This document shows, piece after piece, positions 1 through 10,207 of a DNA stretch of 64,000 nt. The position numbers and the translations under genes are program-made. Source of the stretch: Absidia repens (Eukaryota; Mucoromycota; Mucoromycetes; Mucorales; Cunninghamellaceae); contig MCGE01000044.1 of assembly GCA_002105175.1 (NCBI GenBank), positions 273,951 to 337,950 of the forward strand. The letters are read 5' to 3'. The notes beneath the pieces are model-generated. The model did not search any database, was not told where the DNA came from, and saw only the letters and a program-made list of their open reading frames with translations. Position 1 is the first letter of the stretch, and every line of letters starts with the position of its first letter.

Positions 1-129
1 TTGAAGAGTTCCGTACTTTATGGTTTCTGTGGTTGCATTATGGTTCGTGATGAGGATGATTATTCGTGCCAAGGGGAATGGGAACATCGTACATGTGATG
101 AAACTAGTCCTGGGTTTGATATTTATTGA
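1..129 (+). pseudogene. 3' end of a reading frame cut by the window edge, Cys-containing
   Basis: From the first base an open frame of 42 codons runs to a TGA and ends in ...SPGFDIY. It carries four cysteines and an E-W-x-x-R-x-C motif. A second frame end at 868-1011 finishes in a related way (E-W-x-x-R-x-C, ...SGFNIY, then TGA AnCAA), which argues that both derive from one ancestral coding sequence. The spacing of W and C recalls FLYWCH/MULE-associated zinc fingers, but that is only a resemblance. It may be the C-terminus of a real gene to the left or a transposon remnant. An open frame this short is not strong evidence alone. Confidence 0.3.
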
Positions 130-289
130 ACCAAGTTATTATCGTATGTTTATTTATCAAATAAATAATACGATTTATATATAAAGTAACTATCACTTTG
201 TCTCTCTGTCGCTCTCATAGGCCCTTAGATCTGCATGATCGAATAGGAATTAGATAGAAACTTCACACTCCGATTCGTGTGTTTTTTTT

Positions 290-600
290 ATTTATTTTCA
301 GCGGCAACGTCTTTTTTTTCTTTTTTCCTTTTTTCTTTTCCTTTTTTTTTCAACTTCATTGTAGCTTGAATGGAATTATTGTGATCTTGGATTAGCTTTA
401 GTTGTAGAATTAGCTGGATTTCAGAAAGGGATTGATAAACATCATGGGGAAACCCTTCCATTTTGGTATCGTGATTTGGGTAGCCCACCCATTTAGATTA
501 GTTTGGCATCATGAAGCCATTCATTAGCTTAGTTTACTGTCAGTTTTATAGTAGCTCGTATGTATATTATCGTCAATAAAAAAAAATAAGCTTTTGTCTA
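290..600 (+). repeat. Interspersed repeat copy A (sense orientation)
   Basis: Pyrimidine-rich tract at about 300-350, then GGATTAG-like sequence, then the family core at 421-466 (CATGGGGAAACCCTTCCATTTTGG), then CATTAGCTTAGTTTA and a CAATAAAA signal near 573-581. Same order of parts as the other copies in this window. No coding potential. Confidence 0.75.
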
Positions 601-867
601 TTTTGCAATTCGACCCGTTTTATACAATGTGTAAATATACCTTTGTCATTACAGTGTACCTTTGCTTTTATTTAGACTCGTATCGAGTATTCAAAACCAG
701 ATTTAGTTTTCTTATAAACTCGCGCAGCCAAGTCGCATTCCGAAATAACACAAAACACAATTCATTACCTACCAATAGGGACAAATGATTATTGGAAGAA
801 AATTTGTATAGCATAGTATTAAAATGGCAAGGTGTTGGCGAAAAAAAAAATAGACAGGGCGTTATCA
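601..867. other. Non-genic stretch
   Basis: AT-rich sequence between repeat copy A and the next coding remnant. I see no gene or RNA structure in it. Confidence 0.5.
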
Positions 868-1011
868 TGGTTTTTTTTTTGTTCAATTGGTAGTTTTGTC
901 AAGGTCAAATGGTTATTGTATCGCTATAATGGTAAAGGGCATGCCACATCCAAGCGAGAATGGATTTGTCGACATTGTCGTTCTTCTCATTCTGGTTTTA
1001 ATATTTATTGA
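868..1011 (+). pseudogene. Decayed C-terminal frame related to the one at 1-129
   Basis: Forty-seven codons read without a stop to a TGA and end E-W-I-C-R-H-C-R-S-S-H-S-G-F-N-I-Y. The tail matches the frame end at 1-129 in the E-W-x-x-R-x-C block and the G-F-(N/D)-I-Y stop context, and a Y-R-Y...W-x-C arrangement is reminiscent of FLYWCH zinc fingers. Upstream sequence dissolves into homopolymers (runs of A and T), so no start or complete domain exists. Likely a fragment of a dead transposon or duplicated gene end. The family assignment is inference. Confidence 0.3.
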
Positions 1012-1755
1012 ATCAACTTTGTAATAACCGTAATAGTAATAGTTAATGGTGATGATCTATTCCATGAATGATGGAATAAAACATTGTTGAGATGCATGGA
1101 TGTGAATGTCTCCTGCCCCGATGGTGGTCTCGGGACGGAGTCTGAAAAGAGTGGGAGATTTCTGTCTGTCTGCAGGACACTAATTGTAAATGTAACACAC
1201 AACTTATTGTATTTGATTGATCTATTCAATGCACATTCAAAAAAAAAGGTAGACGGCATATTGACCCTATTGTTTTTTTTGCCTTATATCGAATCCTCCT
1301 TTTGAAGTTGTCATATTTTTAAGTACGGTAATTTTTGTTTCATTATCGAGTTAATTACAGTTCTATGCGGTTGTTTCTGGGTATCGTGTTGCACAAAGGC
1401 ATCCGTTGGACATGGTCCTTTTTATTTTCTTCTTTCCTACCAATGGCTTGACGTATTGCTCATATTATATAGGAGTATAACAATTCAGTACTGCGGCACG
1501 TTAATAAAAGAAAAACAAACGTATCGATAAGTTTCTTTTTTATGTTGACAACAGGTGTCAATATGTGTGTGCGTGTGTGCTTTTGGACCCTTTCATTTTC
1601 ATCCAGGGGAGGGGCGAATGTTCTGGATTGTTGTCCTTCATGCAGCCCCTGAAATAAATTACAAGGCGGAGTATCATAGTTTAAAGAAAACGAAAAAATT
1701 TGGGGGCATTTATCGTATTGCCCCACTTTCCATTTTTTTTTTTTTTCAAATTCAA
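1012..1755. other. Upstream region of the protease gene
   Basis: No convincing ORF. It contains T-rich stretches and a run of T at about 1733-1747 just ahead of the protease TATA element. Short frames here lack codon bias or any domain. Confidence 0.5.
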
Positions 1756-1762
1756 TATAAAA
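1756..1762 (+). promoter_or_regulatory. TATA box of the protease gene
   Basis: TATAAAA lies 80 bases before the protease start codon, in a T-rich context followed by CACACACA-rich leader. The position fits a core promoter TATA element; the transcription start itself is not visible. Confidence 0.55.
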
Positions 1763-1841
1763 GCACACACAGATTGACACATTTTTGTTAAATCCATTAT
1801 AAAACACACATTCTCTCTCACACAAACCAACAAAGCCTACG

Positions 1842-2756
1842 ATGAAACTCTTCACTCTTTGTTTATTCCTTTTCAGCTCGACTGGTGTCATTCAAGCATT
1901 GCAAAACAAGATCATTGGCGGACAACAAGTCGGGATCGAGACGTATCCGTTCCAAGTGTCGCTGGGTGATATGCGCTATGTGTCGCGGGATCCTCAACAA
2001 CGACGTCGGCAATCGGTCACCAACAAAATCAACTCGCATATCTGTGGTGGTGTTCTCTTGACCAAAACCTGGGTAGTGACGGCAGCGCACTGTGTCATGG
2101 ATCCTTCTCAAAGTCGCCCCACGGTGGTGCCTGCTGGCTGGCTTGGTGTTGGTGTAGGCTCGAATGATTTGGTCGAGATGTATGATAAGGGTCGCATTGG
2201 TATCTCTCGCATTATTGTCCAACCCAACTTTGATCAATCGCGTTGGATGAATGATATTGCTTTGATCAAACTCGACACACCCGTGGATGCTTCTGCTTTC
2301 CGTAACGGCCATTATGCTATGGGCTGTTTGGCTGATACAAGTCGCTTGCCGTCTGGTCTTTGGTCGATTGGCTGGGGAAACACCGTACCTATCACTGAAA
2401 ATCAAGCCACACAAGAATGGACCCCGCATCAACCATCCCAGTATTTGAAACAGCTCACCATGAAGGATGTCTCCAACAGCAACAGTGCCGCGTTTTGTCA
2501 GGGCCGCAACGATCTTGTCTGTGTCACCTCAATCCAACGCAATACAGGTCCTTGCCGTGGTGACAGTGGTGGTGCGCTTGTCTCTTCCAATAAACGCACC
2601 GTGGTTGGCGTTTATAGTTTTATGAAAAGCGTGCCTGTCAATGGAAACAATCAAGCGATGTGTCTTGGTGATGGCCAATACACTCGTGTCTCTTCGCATC
2701 TCAACTGGATCCGTAGCCATGTCAATGAACGCTTTTGTACATCCCACCCTCAGTAG
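1842..2756 (+). CDS. Secreted S1-family (chymotrypsin-fold) serine protease
   Basis: Intronless 304-residue protein. Residues 1-19 are a hydrophobic signal peptide; residues 24-27 (IIGG) are the classic activation N-terminus after a short propeptide, so it is made as a secreted zymogen. The catalytic triad is visible: His83 in TAAHC, Asp138 in NDIAL and Ser242 in GDSGG. Cysteines 68 and 84 fit the conserved loop disulphide. A basic, Arg-rich insertion (about residues 47-63) sits before the HICGG strand. The residue that aligns with trypsin Asp189 is Gly (G-P-C-R-G-D-S), so cleavage after Lys/Arg is not expected and an elastase/chymotrypsin-like preference is more likely. The start is the first ATG, 80 bases after a TATA box and giving a good signal peptide. 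The family is certain; the substrate is unknown. Confidence 0.93.
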   Translation: MKLFTLCLFLFSSTGVIQALQNKIIGGQQVGIETYPFQVSLGDMRYVSRDPQQRRRQSVTNKINSHICGGVLLTKTWVVTAAHCVMDPSQSRPTVVPAGWLGVGVGSNDLVEMYDKGRIGISRIIVQPNFDQSRWMNDIALIKLDTPVDASAFRNGHYAMGCLADTSRLPSGLWSIGWGNTVPITENQATQEWTPHQPSQYLKQLTMKDVSNSNSAAFCQGRNDLVCVTSIQRNTGPCRGDSGGALVSSNKRTVVGVYSFMKSVPVNGNNQAMCLGDGQYTRVSSHLNWIRSHVNERFCTSHPQ

Positions 2757-2835
2757 TTAACTCTTTTTATTTCCTTGCCACCGCTCTAGTTTAAATCACT
2801 TTTGCATAGTTTAGATACACTCCTTTATTTTTTGT

Positions 2836-2841
2836 AATAAA
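2836..2841 (+). terminator. Poly(A) signal of the protease gene
   Basis: AATAAA 80 bases after the stop codon, followed by T-rich and A-rich sequence. Normal placement for a fungal cleavage and polyadenylation signal. Confidence 0.6.
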
Positions 2842-2929
2842 AGATATTTTTCAAAAAAAAAAAGTAACATAACTAGATAACATAAGATTGCAGGAGTAAA
2901 AAGATAAAAAGTCAAGGCTTACGTTTTTT

Positions 2930-3036
2930 TATTTATTTTTATTGACGTTGTATAAATATAAACTATGGTAAACTAACAGAGAAACTAAGCTAATGAGTGG
3001 GCTTTCGATTTCCACCAGGAGGTCTTTTTCCAGCCA

Positions 3037-3070
<34 letters not shown>

Positions 3071-3335
3071 TGGGATTTTTAAGACTAATCTAATGTAATG
3101 GTGGGGACACTAAATCACGATTTCAAAATGAAAGGGTTTCCCCTTGTATGTTGTCTATCCCTTTCTGAAATCTACCTAAGTCTACAAATGACACTCAACC
3201 AAAATCTCAATCATCTCATGGCGAGCCGATTGGAGAAAGAAAAGGGAAAAAAAAATGAGAGGGGGGCAAGGAGAAACAGAAATCAACGAAGGCGGGGTGT
3301 AAATCAGATTCAATTTGATATCACCTAATTCATTG
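2930..3335 (-). repeat. Interspersed repeat copy B (antisense), with 30-A run
   Basis: Core at 3124-3168 reads, on the minus strand, AAGGGGAAACCCTTTCATTTTG and is preceded by TTTCAGAAAGGGAT, so a GAAAGGG/CCCTTTC stem of 7 bp is possible. The purine tract at 3230-3280 is the plus-strand face of the pyrimidine tract seen in other copies. A run of 30 A (3038-3067) interrupts the distal part. TTTATTTTTATTGACG at 2930 and following resembles the AATAAA modules. Confidence 0.7.
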
Positions 3336-3967
3336 ACAACACCCAAAAATGTTCAGGAGCAAAAACTTTGTCAAAAAAAATCCGGACAATTGTCATCTTC
3401 TGGAATGGAACCAAATGATCTATAAAAGGTGCAAAAGTATCCAACAATGCATGCATTTTTTTTTTCTTGTCGCGTTTGGGCCATTCGCGAATCCAATAGT
3501 GCTAAAAAGAAAAAGATTTTTTTTTTTGGCCTCTTATGAGGTGAATACAGAAAAGAAATTCATTTACAATAATCACCATCACTCAGAGATAGTCAAAATG
3601 CTTATAAAAACACATTCATGAATCCATTACACACACACATACACACACACAGACATGCGCATATATATCGGGTGTCACATCATGATCAGTTGCATACAAT
3701 CTCAAAATCAAATCACATTTTCGTCCTCGTTGTTTGTATTTCATTACGGCGTACTACCAACTCTGTGAGGCAGTTTTTTTTTTGATATTTCTAGCTGAGG
3801 ATGTCACATTACAAGATTCACCACGTTTTCTCTTTTTTAGTACTCTAATAACCTTCTCTATCCTAACACATTACAGATGACACTTTTTTAAAAACATTGG
3901 GTAACACTCTATCAGGCAAGCTGTATAATCTTTTATTCAGGCAGTAGTTGATTTATAATTTGAATGA
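3336..3967. other. Non-genic stretch with CA-rich microsatellite
   Basis: No supported gene. It includes a (CA)n-like tract at about 3627-3660 followed by (TA)n, and several A/T homopolymers. Confidence 0.5.
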
Positions 3968-4085
3968 CTAGGGTGGCGGGGGTGGTTGGGGGGACGATGT
4001 GTGGTGTGTTTGGGAGGTGTGTGTGGGAGGATAGGTGGTGTGTTGTGTGTTGTGTTGTGTGTTGTGTGTGTGTGGGGGGGGGCTG
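3968..4085 (+). repeat. GT-rich low-complexity tract
   Basis: Strand-asymmetric GGTGTGT/GTTGTGT repeats with G runs, almost no C. The open frame across it is a composition artefact (Gly/Val/Cys only). Confidence 0.7.
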
Positions 4086-4185
4086 GTTATATATTAAAAA
4101 GAAAATGGACCGTAAGAAAACTCACCTATAGTAACTTTAATTTCGTTTTTTTGTCCTTCCGACTCTTTTTTTTCAAACCGATCCC

Positions 4186-4216
4186 TGGACAACGACCGTT
4201 GGATCCCAAGGCGCTG
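4186..4216 (+). repeat. Short repeat: CGACCGTTGG..CCCAAGG..GCTGCCCACC
   Basis: The same pattern recurs at 5041-5070 and, inverted, at about 42568-42597. It is probably a fragment of the distal end of the interspersed repeat family, because the 5041 copy continues into a stretch shared with copies F and G. Confidence 0.45.
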
Positions 4217-4539
4217 CCCACCATAGGAGCCGCCCATCCTTTTTTTTCTCAATCGCTGCCCACCCAAACACAGAGTCTTCCATCAAAACCCACACTTCAG
4301 AAACCCCCTGCGACCCAGTGGCTACATAATTAATATTATTCTCAACTTTGTTCTTCAATATCCCCCACCACAATAAAATACACTGTAATAGCTGTTTTTT
4401 CACACAAACACATCCTTATATATATATATATATATGTAGACGCACTTTTTTTTTTTCTATGCATATGTAATACACATTCAATGAAGCTCATAATGTAGAC
4501 GTACAACAGATATACTAAATATAATAAAAAGAACATATT
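4217..4539. other. Non-genic stretch with (TA)n
   Basis: Contains an alternating TA tract at about 4417-4436. No gene or structured RNA is evident. Confidence 0.45.
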
Positions 4540-4800
4540 TATTCAGTCATAGATATAAACGATGACAAACTATTACTAAACTAATGAATGCTAATCTACT
4601 GTCGTTCCCAAATCCTTCACCCAAAATGAAAGCGTTTCCCCATGATGTTTGTTTTGCGTTTTTTAAAACGCCCCTAATTCAAGTTCTAACCACTAATCCT
4701 AGATCACCAGTTCCCCAATGAGTCTTGCCATCATATCATTCTGACTATCAGGAAGGAAAAAAATAAAAAAGAAAGAAAAAGAGAGAGAAAAAAAAGGGGA
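4540..4800 (-). repeat. Interspersed repeat copy C (antisense), divergent
   Basis: Starts with TTTATTCAG (the AATAAA module on the other strand), then ACTAAACTAATGAATGC, then the core at 4622-4672. In this copy the core stem reads GCGTTT/AAACGC where most copies have GGGTTT/AAACCC, a possible compensatory pair. A purine tract follows at 4750-4800. Confidence 0.7.
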
Positions 4801-5040
4801 CCAAGCAAAATGCGGAGCCTGAATCATCCAGCTTTTTTTTTTTATGTCAAAAAATCAGGGAACTGCAAATAAAAATTAAATAAACAGGCAATCGCCATAA
4901 TTACCATATAGCATAATATGTTTTATCTTCCAGTGGAAAGGCAGTTGCAACCATTACATAATCAAACTCTAATCTCTCCGACGCATTGCAAGTAAGCTGT
5001 TATTTCAGCACACAAAAAGCCCATTGACGACGCGTTGAGC

Positions 5041-5095
5041 ACGACGGTCGGGCCCCAAGGGGCTGCCCACCAAAGTGCGAAATGGCAGAGGCTTT
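5041..5095 (+). repeat. Fragment of the distal end of the interspersed repeat
   Basis: GGGCCCCAAGGGGCTGCCC is followed by CAAAGTGCGAAATGGC. The second part matches, on the opposite strand, the outer ends of copies F (about 20585) and G (about 28490). GCCCC/GGGGC can pair. This is the best evidence that the family extends beyond its AATAAA modules. Confidence 0.45.
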
Positions 5096-5154
5096 GATCC
5101 TATCCCATCGAAAACAACACTTTAATTAAAAACTGTGACACCAGTAAATCGAAA

Positions 5155-5190
5155 GATTTCCAAAAGCTCCAGCGGAGCTCCAGAGCGTTT
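5155..5190. repeat. GC-rich small hairpin
   Basis: AGCTCC-AGC-GGAGCT forms a 6-bp stem with a triloop in an otherwise AT-rich region. Companion hairpins lie at 5608-5660. Confidence 0.45.
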
Positions 5191-5599
5191 ATTTTCTTCC
5201 AAAAAGACTTGACATTTTATCAACTAAACAAAAAACATATCAATTGTATCACATATTTTGATAATCTTTATCGTAGAATGAAGAATAAGTGAGAACAAGT
5301 CATATTTTTATTTTAGTAAAATGATAGAAAGCTATTATAATAAAATATAGAGGATGACAAATACGACGGTATCACATAACACAATGAACACCTTTCATAT
5401 CGCGCCGCGGGGCCTCAATCTGGGTTGCTTTCAATATCGGACATCAGTGCCTGGAAACCTGTCAACAAAAACAATACACACGAACTTCATTTAATTCACC
5501 TGCAATATCTTTATTTTGCTTCTTTATTTAAAATCACCCATTTAGCAACAGCAATATAAAACGTTTACTGAGAGCGGAATTTGAAAAAATTTCGGGGAT
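5191..5599. other. Non-genic stretch
   Basis: AT-rich, with an isolated GC cluster at about 5399-5412 (CGCGCCGCGGGGCC). No coding sequence recognised. Confidence 0.45.
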
Positions 5600-5665
5600 T
5601 AAAGGTAAGCTTCTCCGAAGCTTTTGGGAAAAGCGCGGCGAAGCCGCGCGCTCCGCGGTCGAGCT
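5600..5665. repeat. Cluster of GC-rich perfect hairpins
   Basis: GCTTC-TCC-GAAGC and, 15 bases on, GCGCGGC-GAA-GCCGCGC (7-bp perfect stem, triloop), then CTCCGCGG. The local base composition differs sharply from the flanks. It resembles mobile GC clusters or double-hairpin elements known from fungal organelle DNA; that comparison is inference. Confidence 0.5.
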
Positions 5666-6095
5666 ATTCCCGCTTTCTTGAATTTTTTAGGTGTGTGGCG
5701 GGCAGGTTAAGGGGGATATTGGAAGAAACAAAGGTAAAATGGTGAGGAGGCCAAGAGAATTTTGATGTCCAAGTAAAAATGTGTGTTTGAATGGCGGGCT
5801 ATGGCTATAGCGTAGAGGCGGTTATTATGGCTGTAGGCTTTAGCTGTGAGCTTATAGGCGTAAACTTTAGAGCATTGTACAATTAATTGTATGAGAGATG
5901 GATGGTTTGTTTGGTGACAAAAAATGATTATATAATATTTCTAAAGATGCATGGAAAATTTGAAGTCAAACGGTTTCGTAGTTCGTTTTATATAAAGCGA
6001 AGAAGAGCATATTGCACGTTAACTCGATTTTGCAGGCTGTAAAGCCAGATGGGTGTGAATTCAATCGCCGCCGCCGGCAGCATGGATTGTCGATC
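5666..6095. other. Non-genic stretch
   Basis: Mixed sequence without a credible gene. It contains repeated GGCTATGGCTATAG / GGCTGTAGGC / GGCGTAAAC-like motifs at 5795-5875 that may be a degenerate tandem. Confidence 0.4.
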
Positions 6096-6097
6096 GA

Positions 6098-6185
6098 GAA
6101 AAAAAAAAAAAAGGGGAAGGGGCACAAAAAAAAAAAAAAAAAAAAGGGGAAGGGGCACAAAAAAAAAAAAAAAAAAAAAAAAAAA
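6098..6185 (+). repeat. A-tract / GGGGAAGGGGCAC tandem
   Basis: Three A-runs of 12 to 27 bases are separated by two identical GGGGAAGGGGCAC spacers. A short tandem duplication of an A-tract plus spacer; the lysine-rich frame across it is an artefact. Confidence 0.7.
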
Positions 6186-6264
6186 GACAAGTCAACGGGA
6201 ATGAGCCAACTTCTGTTCAGTATTTTGGGCTCGTTGTGGACCTGGTGGACTCGGCTTTCTGTTA

Positions 6265-6425
6265 GAAATAGTTTAGAAGGGTTTTAGAAAAGGGATTGCA
6301 AGAAGCATGGGGAAACCCTTTCATTTTGGTTGTAGGATTTTGGGGAATTGTCTTGATTAGCTTAGTACATGCATATATCTCTTTTCTTCAATAAAGCATA
6401 TATCTGCTTCAATAAACCTTGTCTT
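6265..6425 (+). repeat. Interspersed repeat copy D (sense orientation)
   Basis: TTTAGAAGGGTTTTAG then AAGGGATTGCAAGAAGCATGG, the core GGGGAAACCCTTTCATTTTGG at 6309-6329, CTTGATTAGCTTAG, then two tandem CTTCAATAAA signals at about 6388 and 6408. GAAGGGTTT pairs with AAACCCTTT, an 8-9 bp stem. Confidence 0.8.
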
Positions 6426-7059
6426 TGTTTGAAAAAAGTGTGTTTAAGCTTCATTAGAAATTTGGAGATCCGCTTTTATAGAGCTCCGTTTTAGAAATCC
6501 CTTTTTTATCGTACATCGTTCCCTCTTCTACACCATTCATCTAGATTAGCACCTCTCTCAGCTACTATTAGCGGCCCCCTATTTTTAGATCTTCTTTCCT
6601 TTTAGTATAGTATTGACTACGTATCATTATTCAATAAAAGCTTTTTTATTTTGCAATGAACAATGGAATGGCAAAGCTATTCTACTGTGACAGGCTATTG
6701 TACATACTATTCTATTGCGGTAGACTATTCTACAGACTTGATTCAGCTTATTTCATTTAACCGTTACATATAGTAATGCCCACAGAGCCTCCTTCTTTCC
6801 CACGTAGTTTAAATTATAGTCTTCGATAGTTATATATCAATATATTCCACTATCCCTCAATTGAATAATCAAATTGACTTCTTCAAAATATCCAGTATTA
6901 CAGTGTGAATATGTGTGTTTGACACAATATATCTATAATAGCAACGCTGTGTACTATGCGATGAGTCAATGGAAGGTGAATAAAATGGCCTATTTTATCA
7001 AAGAATGTCAATAGATGCCACAACTAAAGACGCGGAGACATTTTAACATGTACTTTTGG
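6426..7059. other. Non-genic stretch
   Basis: Includes CTATTCTACTG/GACAGGCTATTGTACA-type short imperfect repeats at 6675-6740 and another TTCAATAAAAG at about 6630. Probably more repeat debris; no gene. Confidence 0.45.
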
Positions 7060-7690
7060 GGAATGATATAATGGAGGGAGAAATGGAATACTAAAGTGCA
7101 ATTTGATGAATGGTCAACAATAGTCTAAAGGAAAATTGCAAAATAGCGCTATTGCAAAATCGGCGCTAATATACTTCATATGACATGGGAAAGTTTAAAG
7201 GAACATCTGTTATTAAGGCACAATAACAATTAACACTAATTGAAATGAGCAATGGTAGTAAAAAAGGGATCTATTGCGCAAGACATGAGACAGACTAATG
7301 GGAACATTTTTCGCTGAAGCAAGTGAAAGGAACACATTTTATTCATATCCAGATACAAACTATAGACAGACTGATACTAAGCTAAGCTAAGCTACTAAGC
7401 TAATGAAGGCTTCACAAAGCCCAACTAACAGTGTTCCAAAATCCTAAATCCAAAATGAAAGGTTTTCCCCATGTATTTTGTGATCCCTTTTCTAAAACCC
7501 TTCTAAACTGGGCTTAGAACTGATCTAGGATTATCATAGCCTCGTAGAGGTTGAATGGTGAAAAAAAATAGAAGGGAAAATAGAAATGAAAAGAAAGAAA
7601 GAGAGGAGGAAAAATAAAAAATTGGAAAAAAATAAACATTTCACGTGTGCGGGATTTGAAAATATTTCTATGTGGGTTGATTTGCCCCAA
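7060..7690 (-). repeat. Interspersed repeat copy E (antisense)
   Basis: Core at 7451-7505. The stem arms read GAAGGGTTTT and AAAACCTTTC on the minus strand, about 10 bp with one G-U. Upstream in sense: purine/pyrimidine tract 7560-7635 and a CACGTG box at 7641-7646. Downstream in sense: TGAATAAAATGTG (7336-7350) and TTATTAAGG modules. Confidence 0.8.
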
Positions 7691-8027
7691 CTGTCGGCCT
7701 GTTCAAAAAAGTAAATCCTTCGTTTCACTAGTAGCTAACGTCGGTGAGACTAATAAACATATATAAAAAAGAAGAGACGTGGTGGACCGGCAAGAAAAGA
7801 AAAAGAGAAAAAAAAAAAAAACAGGACGATGAGGATGTGATATCATACTAGTAAAAATATAAAAATAAAGTTTTTTATTTGGTTCCAAAAAGAAGAAAAA
7901 GTGAAATGATATACTATAAAAAAACGAAGGCACAAAGCAAACTAGCTATATAGATAATAGGGGATAGAAAAAAATAGAAACAGGCTATTGCACTGTAATA
8001 ACGCACATGAGAGGGAGTTGACGATCT
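7691..8027. other. 3' flank of the anillin-like gene
   Basis: AT-rich. On the minus strand it carries CAAATAAAAAACTTTATT near 7865-7880, a plausible poly(A) signal region for the gene that ends at 8028. Confidence 0.4.
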
Positions 8028-10147
8028 TCAGAGTTGTGCTTTGATGGCCATATCACATTCGTGTAGATTTCTTGGTACCGGCTATATATGTATATACAAG
8101 AAGTTGTCAATATCAAATCGTTCGTCTTTGTTTTTGTTCCCTTTTCCTTTTCTTACCGAAGATGGATTCAGTACAGGCAAATACAATAACTGCACTTTGA
8201 AATTCCCGATGACTTTGAGTACACCCTGGTCCAGCTCTTGTTGTTGATGATGTGAGGACGTCAACGATGATGAGGTTGAAGAGACCAATGTTGAAGTGGT
8301 GGAAGAAGAGGCCAATGATGTTGCTGATGTTGTTTTATCTTTTGCCGAATGAATATGCCACGCATTGAAGCAATAGAAACATCCAGAATAAGGTCGCTTG
8401 TAGCAGGCGCCAAGCATATCACCAACAGCAAACCGAGTTTGACCCACTGCACCATCTTCGTTGCTGACATAGGCAGAGAGTGACCCTTTTCGTTTTCGAG
8501 TGGATGTAAAGAGTCGTTTAAGCGGTTTCTTGAGCATATAGTCGGGACGCACGTGAAGTGAGAGTGTGATGATCATATCAGGATGGCTGTCAATGATGCA
8601 TTCAAACCCAAGGTCAATATTTTGCCCAAGAGATTCATATCTCGACATGTATTCGTACCGTCCATCGCCAATAACACATCGTACATGGGCACGATCCCGA
8701 GGAAGGGGTAGCAAGATATCATTGACAGAATTCACGCGCACATATAATTTCCCACGATTGCAGAGACTGGTCGATGGCGCCGTAGTAGTAGTGGATGAGG
8801 AAGTAGACGGAACTTGATTTCGTTGACGGTGGTGATCAGCAGCATTTGGTGATAATGACGATAATGATGATGTTGGTGTAGAGACTGATTGAGACAAGGC
8901 AGATATCGTACTTCCATTAGCAATGCAAGTATTGGTATTTCCTGTAGAGCGTATTATTGAATCATCACCATTATCATTCCCTGACGACATAATTATCGAG
9001 TCAAATGCTGGTGCTTTTTTGGCGTAGATCGCAATTGGTCGTCGAGCAGAGACACTACCGTAAGTTTTGGACGAATGTTCCAAGTCATTTCGAGGTGTGA
9101 TATCCATTCGTGGTCGTCGGCATTGAACCTCACCCTTCTTGTTGCTATAAATAGTCAGTTCGTTGTCACTTCCTTGCTGATCGATTTCATTTGTAACATT
9201 GGCGTTGTTGTTGTTAGGGTCATCGGTGCCAGAGTTGGACTTTTGTTGATATTCATCACGATGAGCGTCTGTGTATTTCGCATCGTCCAGGGATGTAATT
9301 CCAATTTCCATATCACCAGATCTTGAAGCAGTTTCTTGAGACGAATTCAAAGCGCCGATTGATGTTGCACTTCCATGGTTTTGGTAATTATCATCATCAT
9401 CCACATTTAGACTGAATTCACGATTGAGTATAGTGACCCACGAAGTAAGTTCCTTCGACCAATGTGATTTTTGACTGCCGCTTTGTCTTCTTGTATCAAT
9501 ATCGCAATCCCGAATCAACTTTTTCCGCAGAAGCTTTGATGATTTCGTTTCCAGTGGTATTTTTGACGATTGTTCTACTTTTGTTGGTGTGCCAGGGAGT
9601 TTTGGTGGCGCATTGGTGTTTTCGACTTTCGGGGGTGACGTTAGTGACGACGATATGAGAGGTTCCGATATAGATGTGTCTCGTGCAGATGATTGGTCGT
9701 TGTTTTCTGATACTGTCACTGAACTGTCGCTATCCGGTAATCCATGATCTGTTGAGGAGAGCGTTGATAACGTCGTGCTTCGATCCGATTTGCTGTCATT
9801 GTCACTATCATTGTCAATCGTCAAAAGGGTGGTTGAAGTTCCCTCTAATACTGTTAAATTGTTGCATGTTGATTCCATGGTTGATAAATCCAATTGATCC
9901 ATGGCGTCAGACGAAGGTCCCAATACTTGGTTGTTGCTGTTTTCAGTGTCGGGATCATCATCAACATCATCAACATCATCAACATCATCAACATCATCAA
10001 CATCATCAACATCATCAACATCATCAACATCATCAACATCATCAACATCATCAACATCATCAACATCATCAACATCATCAACATCATCATCAACATCATC
10101 AACATCATCAACATCATCATCATCATCATCGTCATCATCGTCATCAT

Positions 10148-10207
<60 letters not shown>

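Noticed and set aside
3986..4333. Gly/Val/Cys-rich ORF
   Set aside because: It comes from the GT microsatellite and has no domain.
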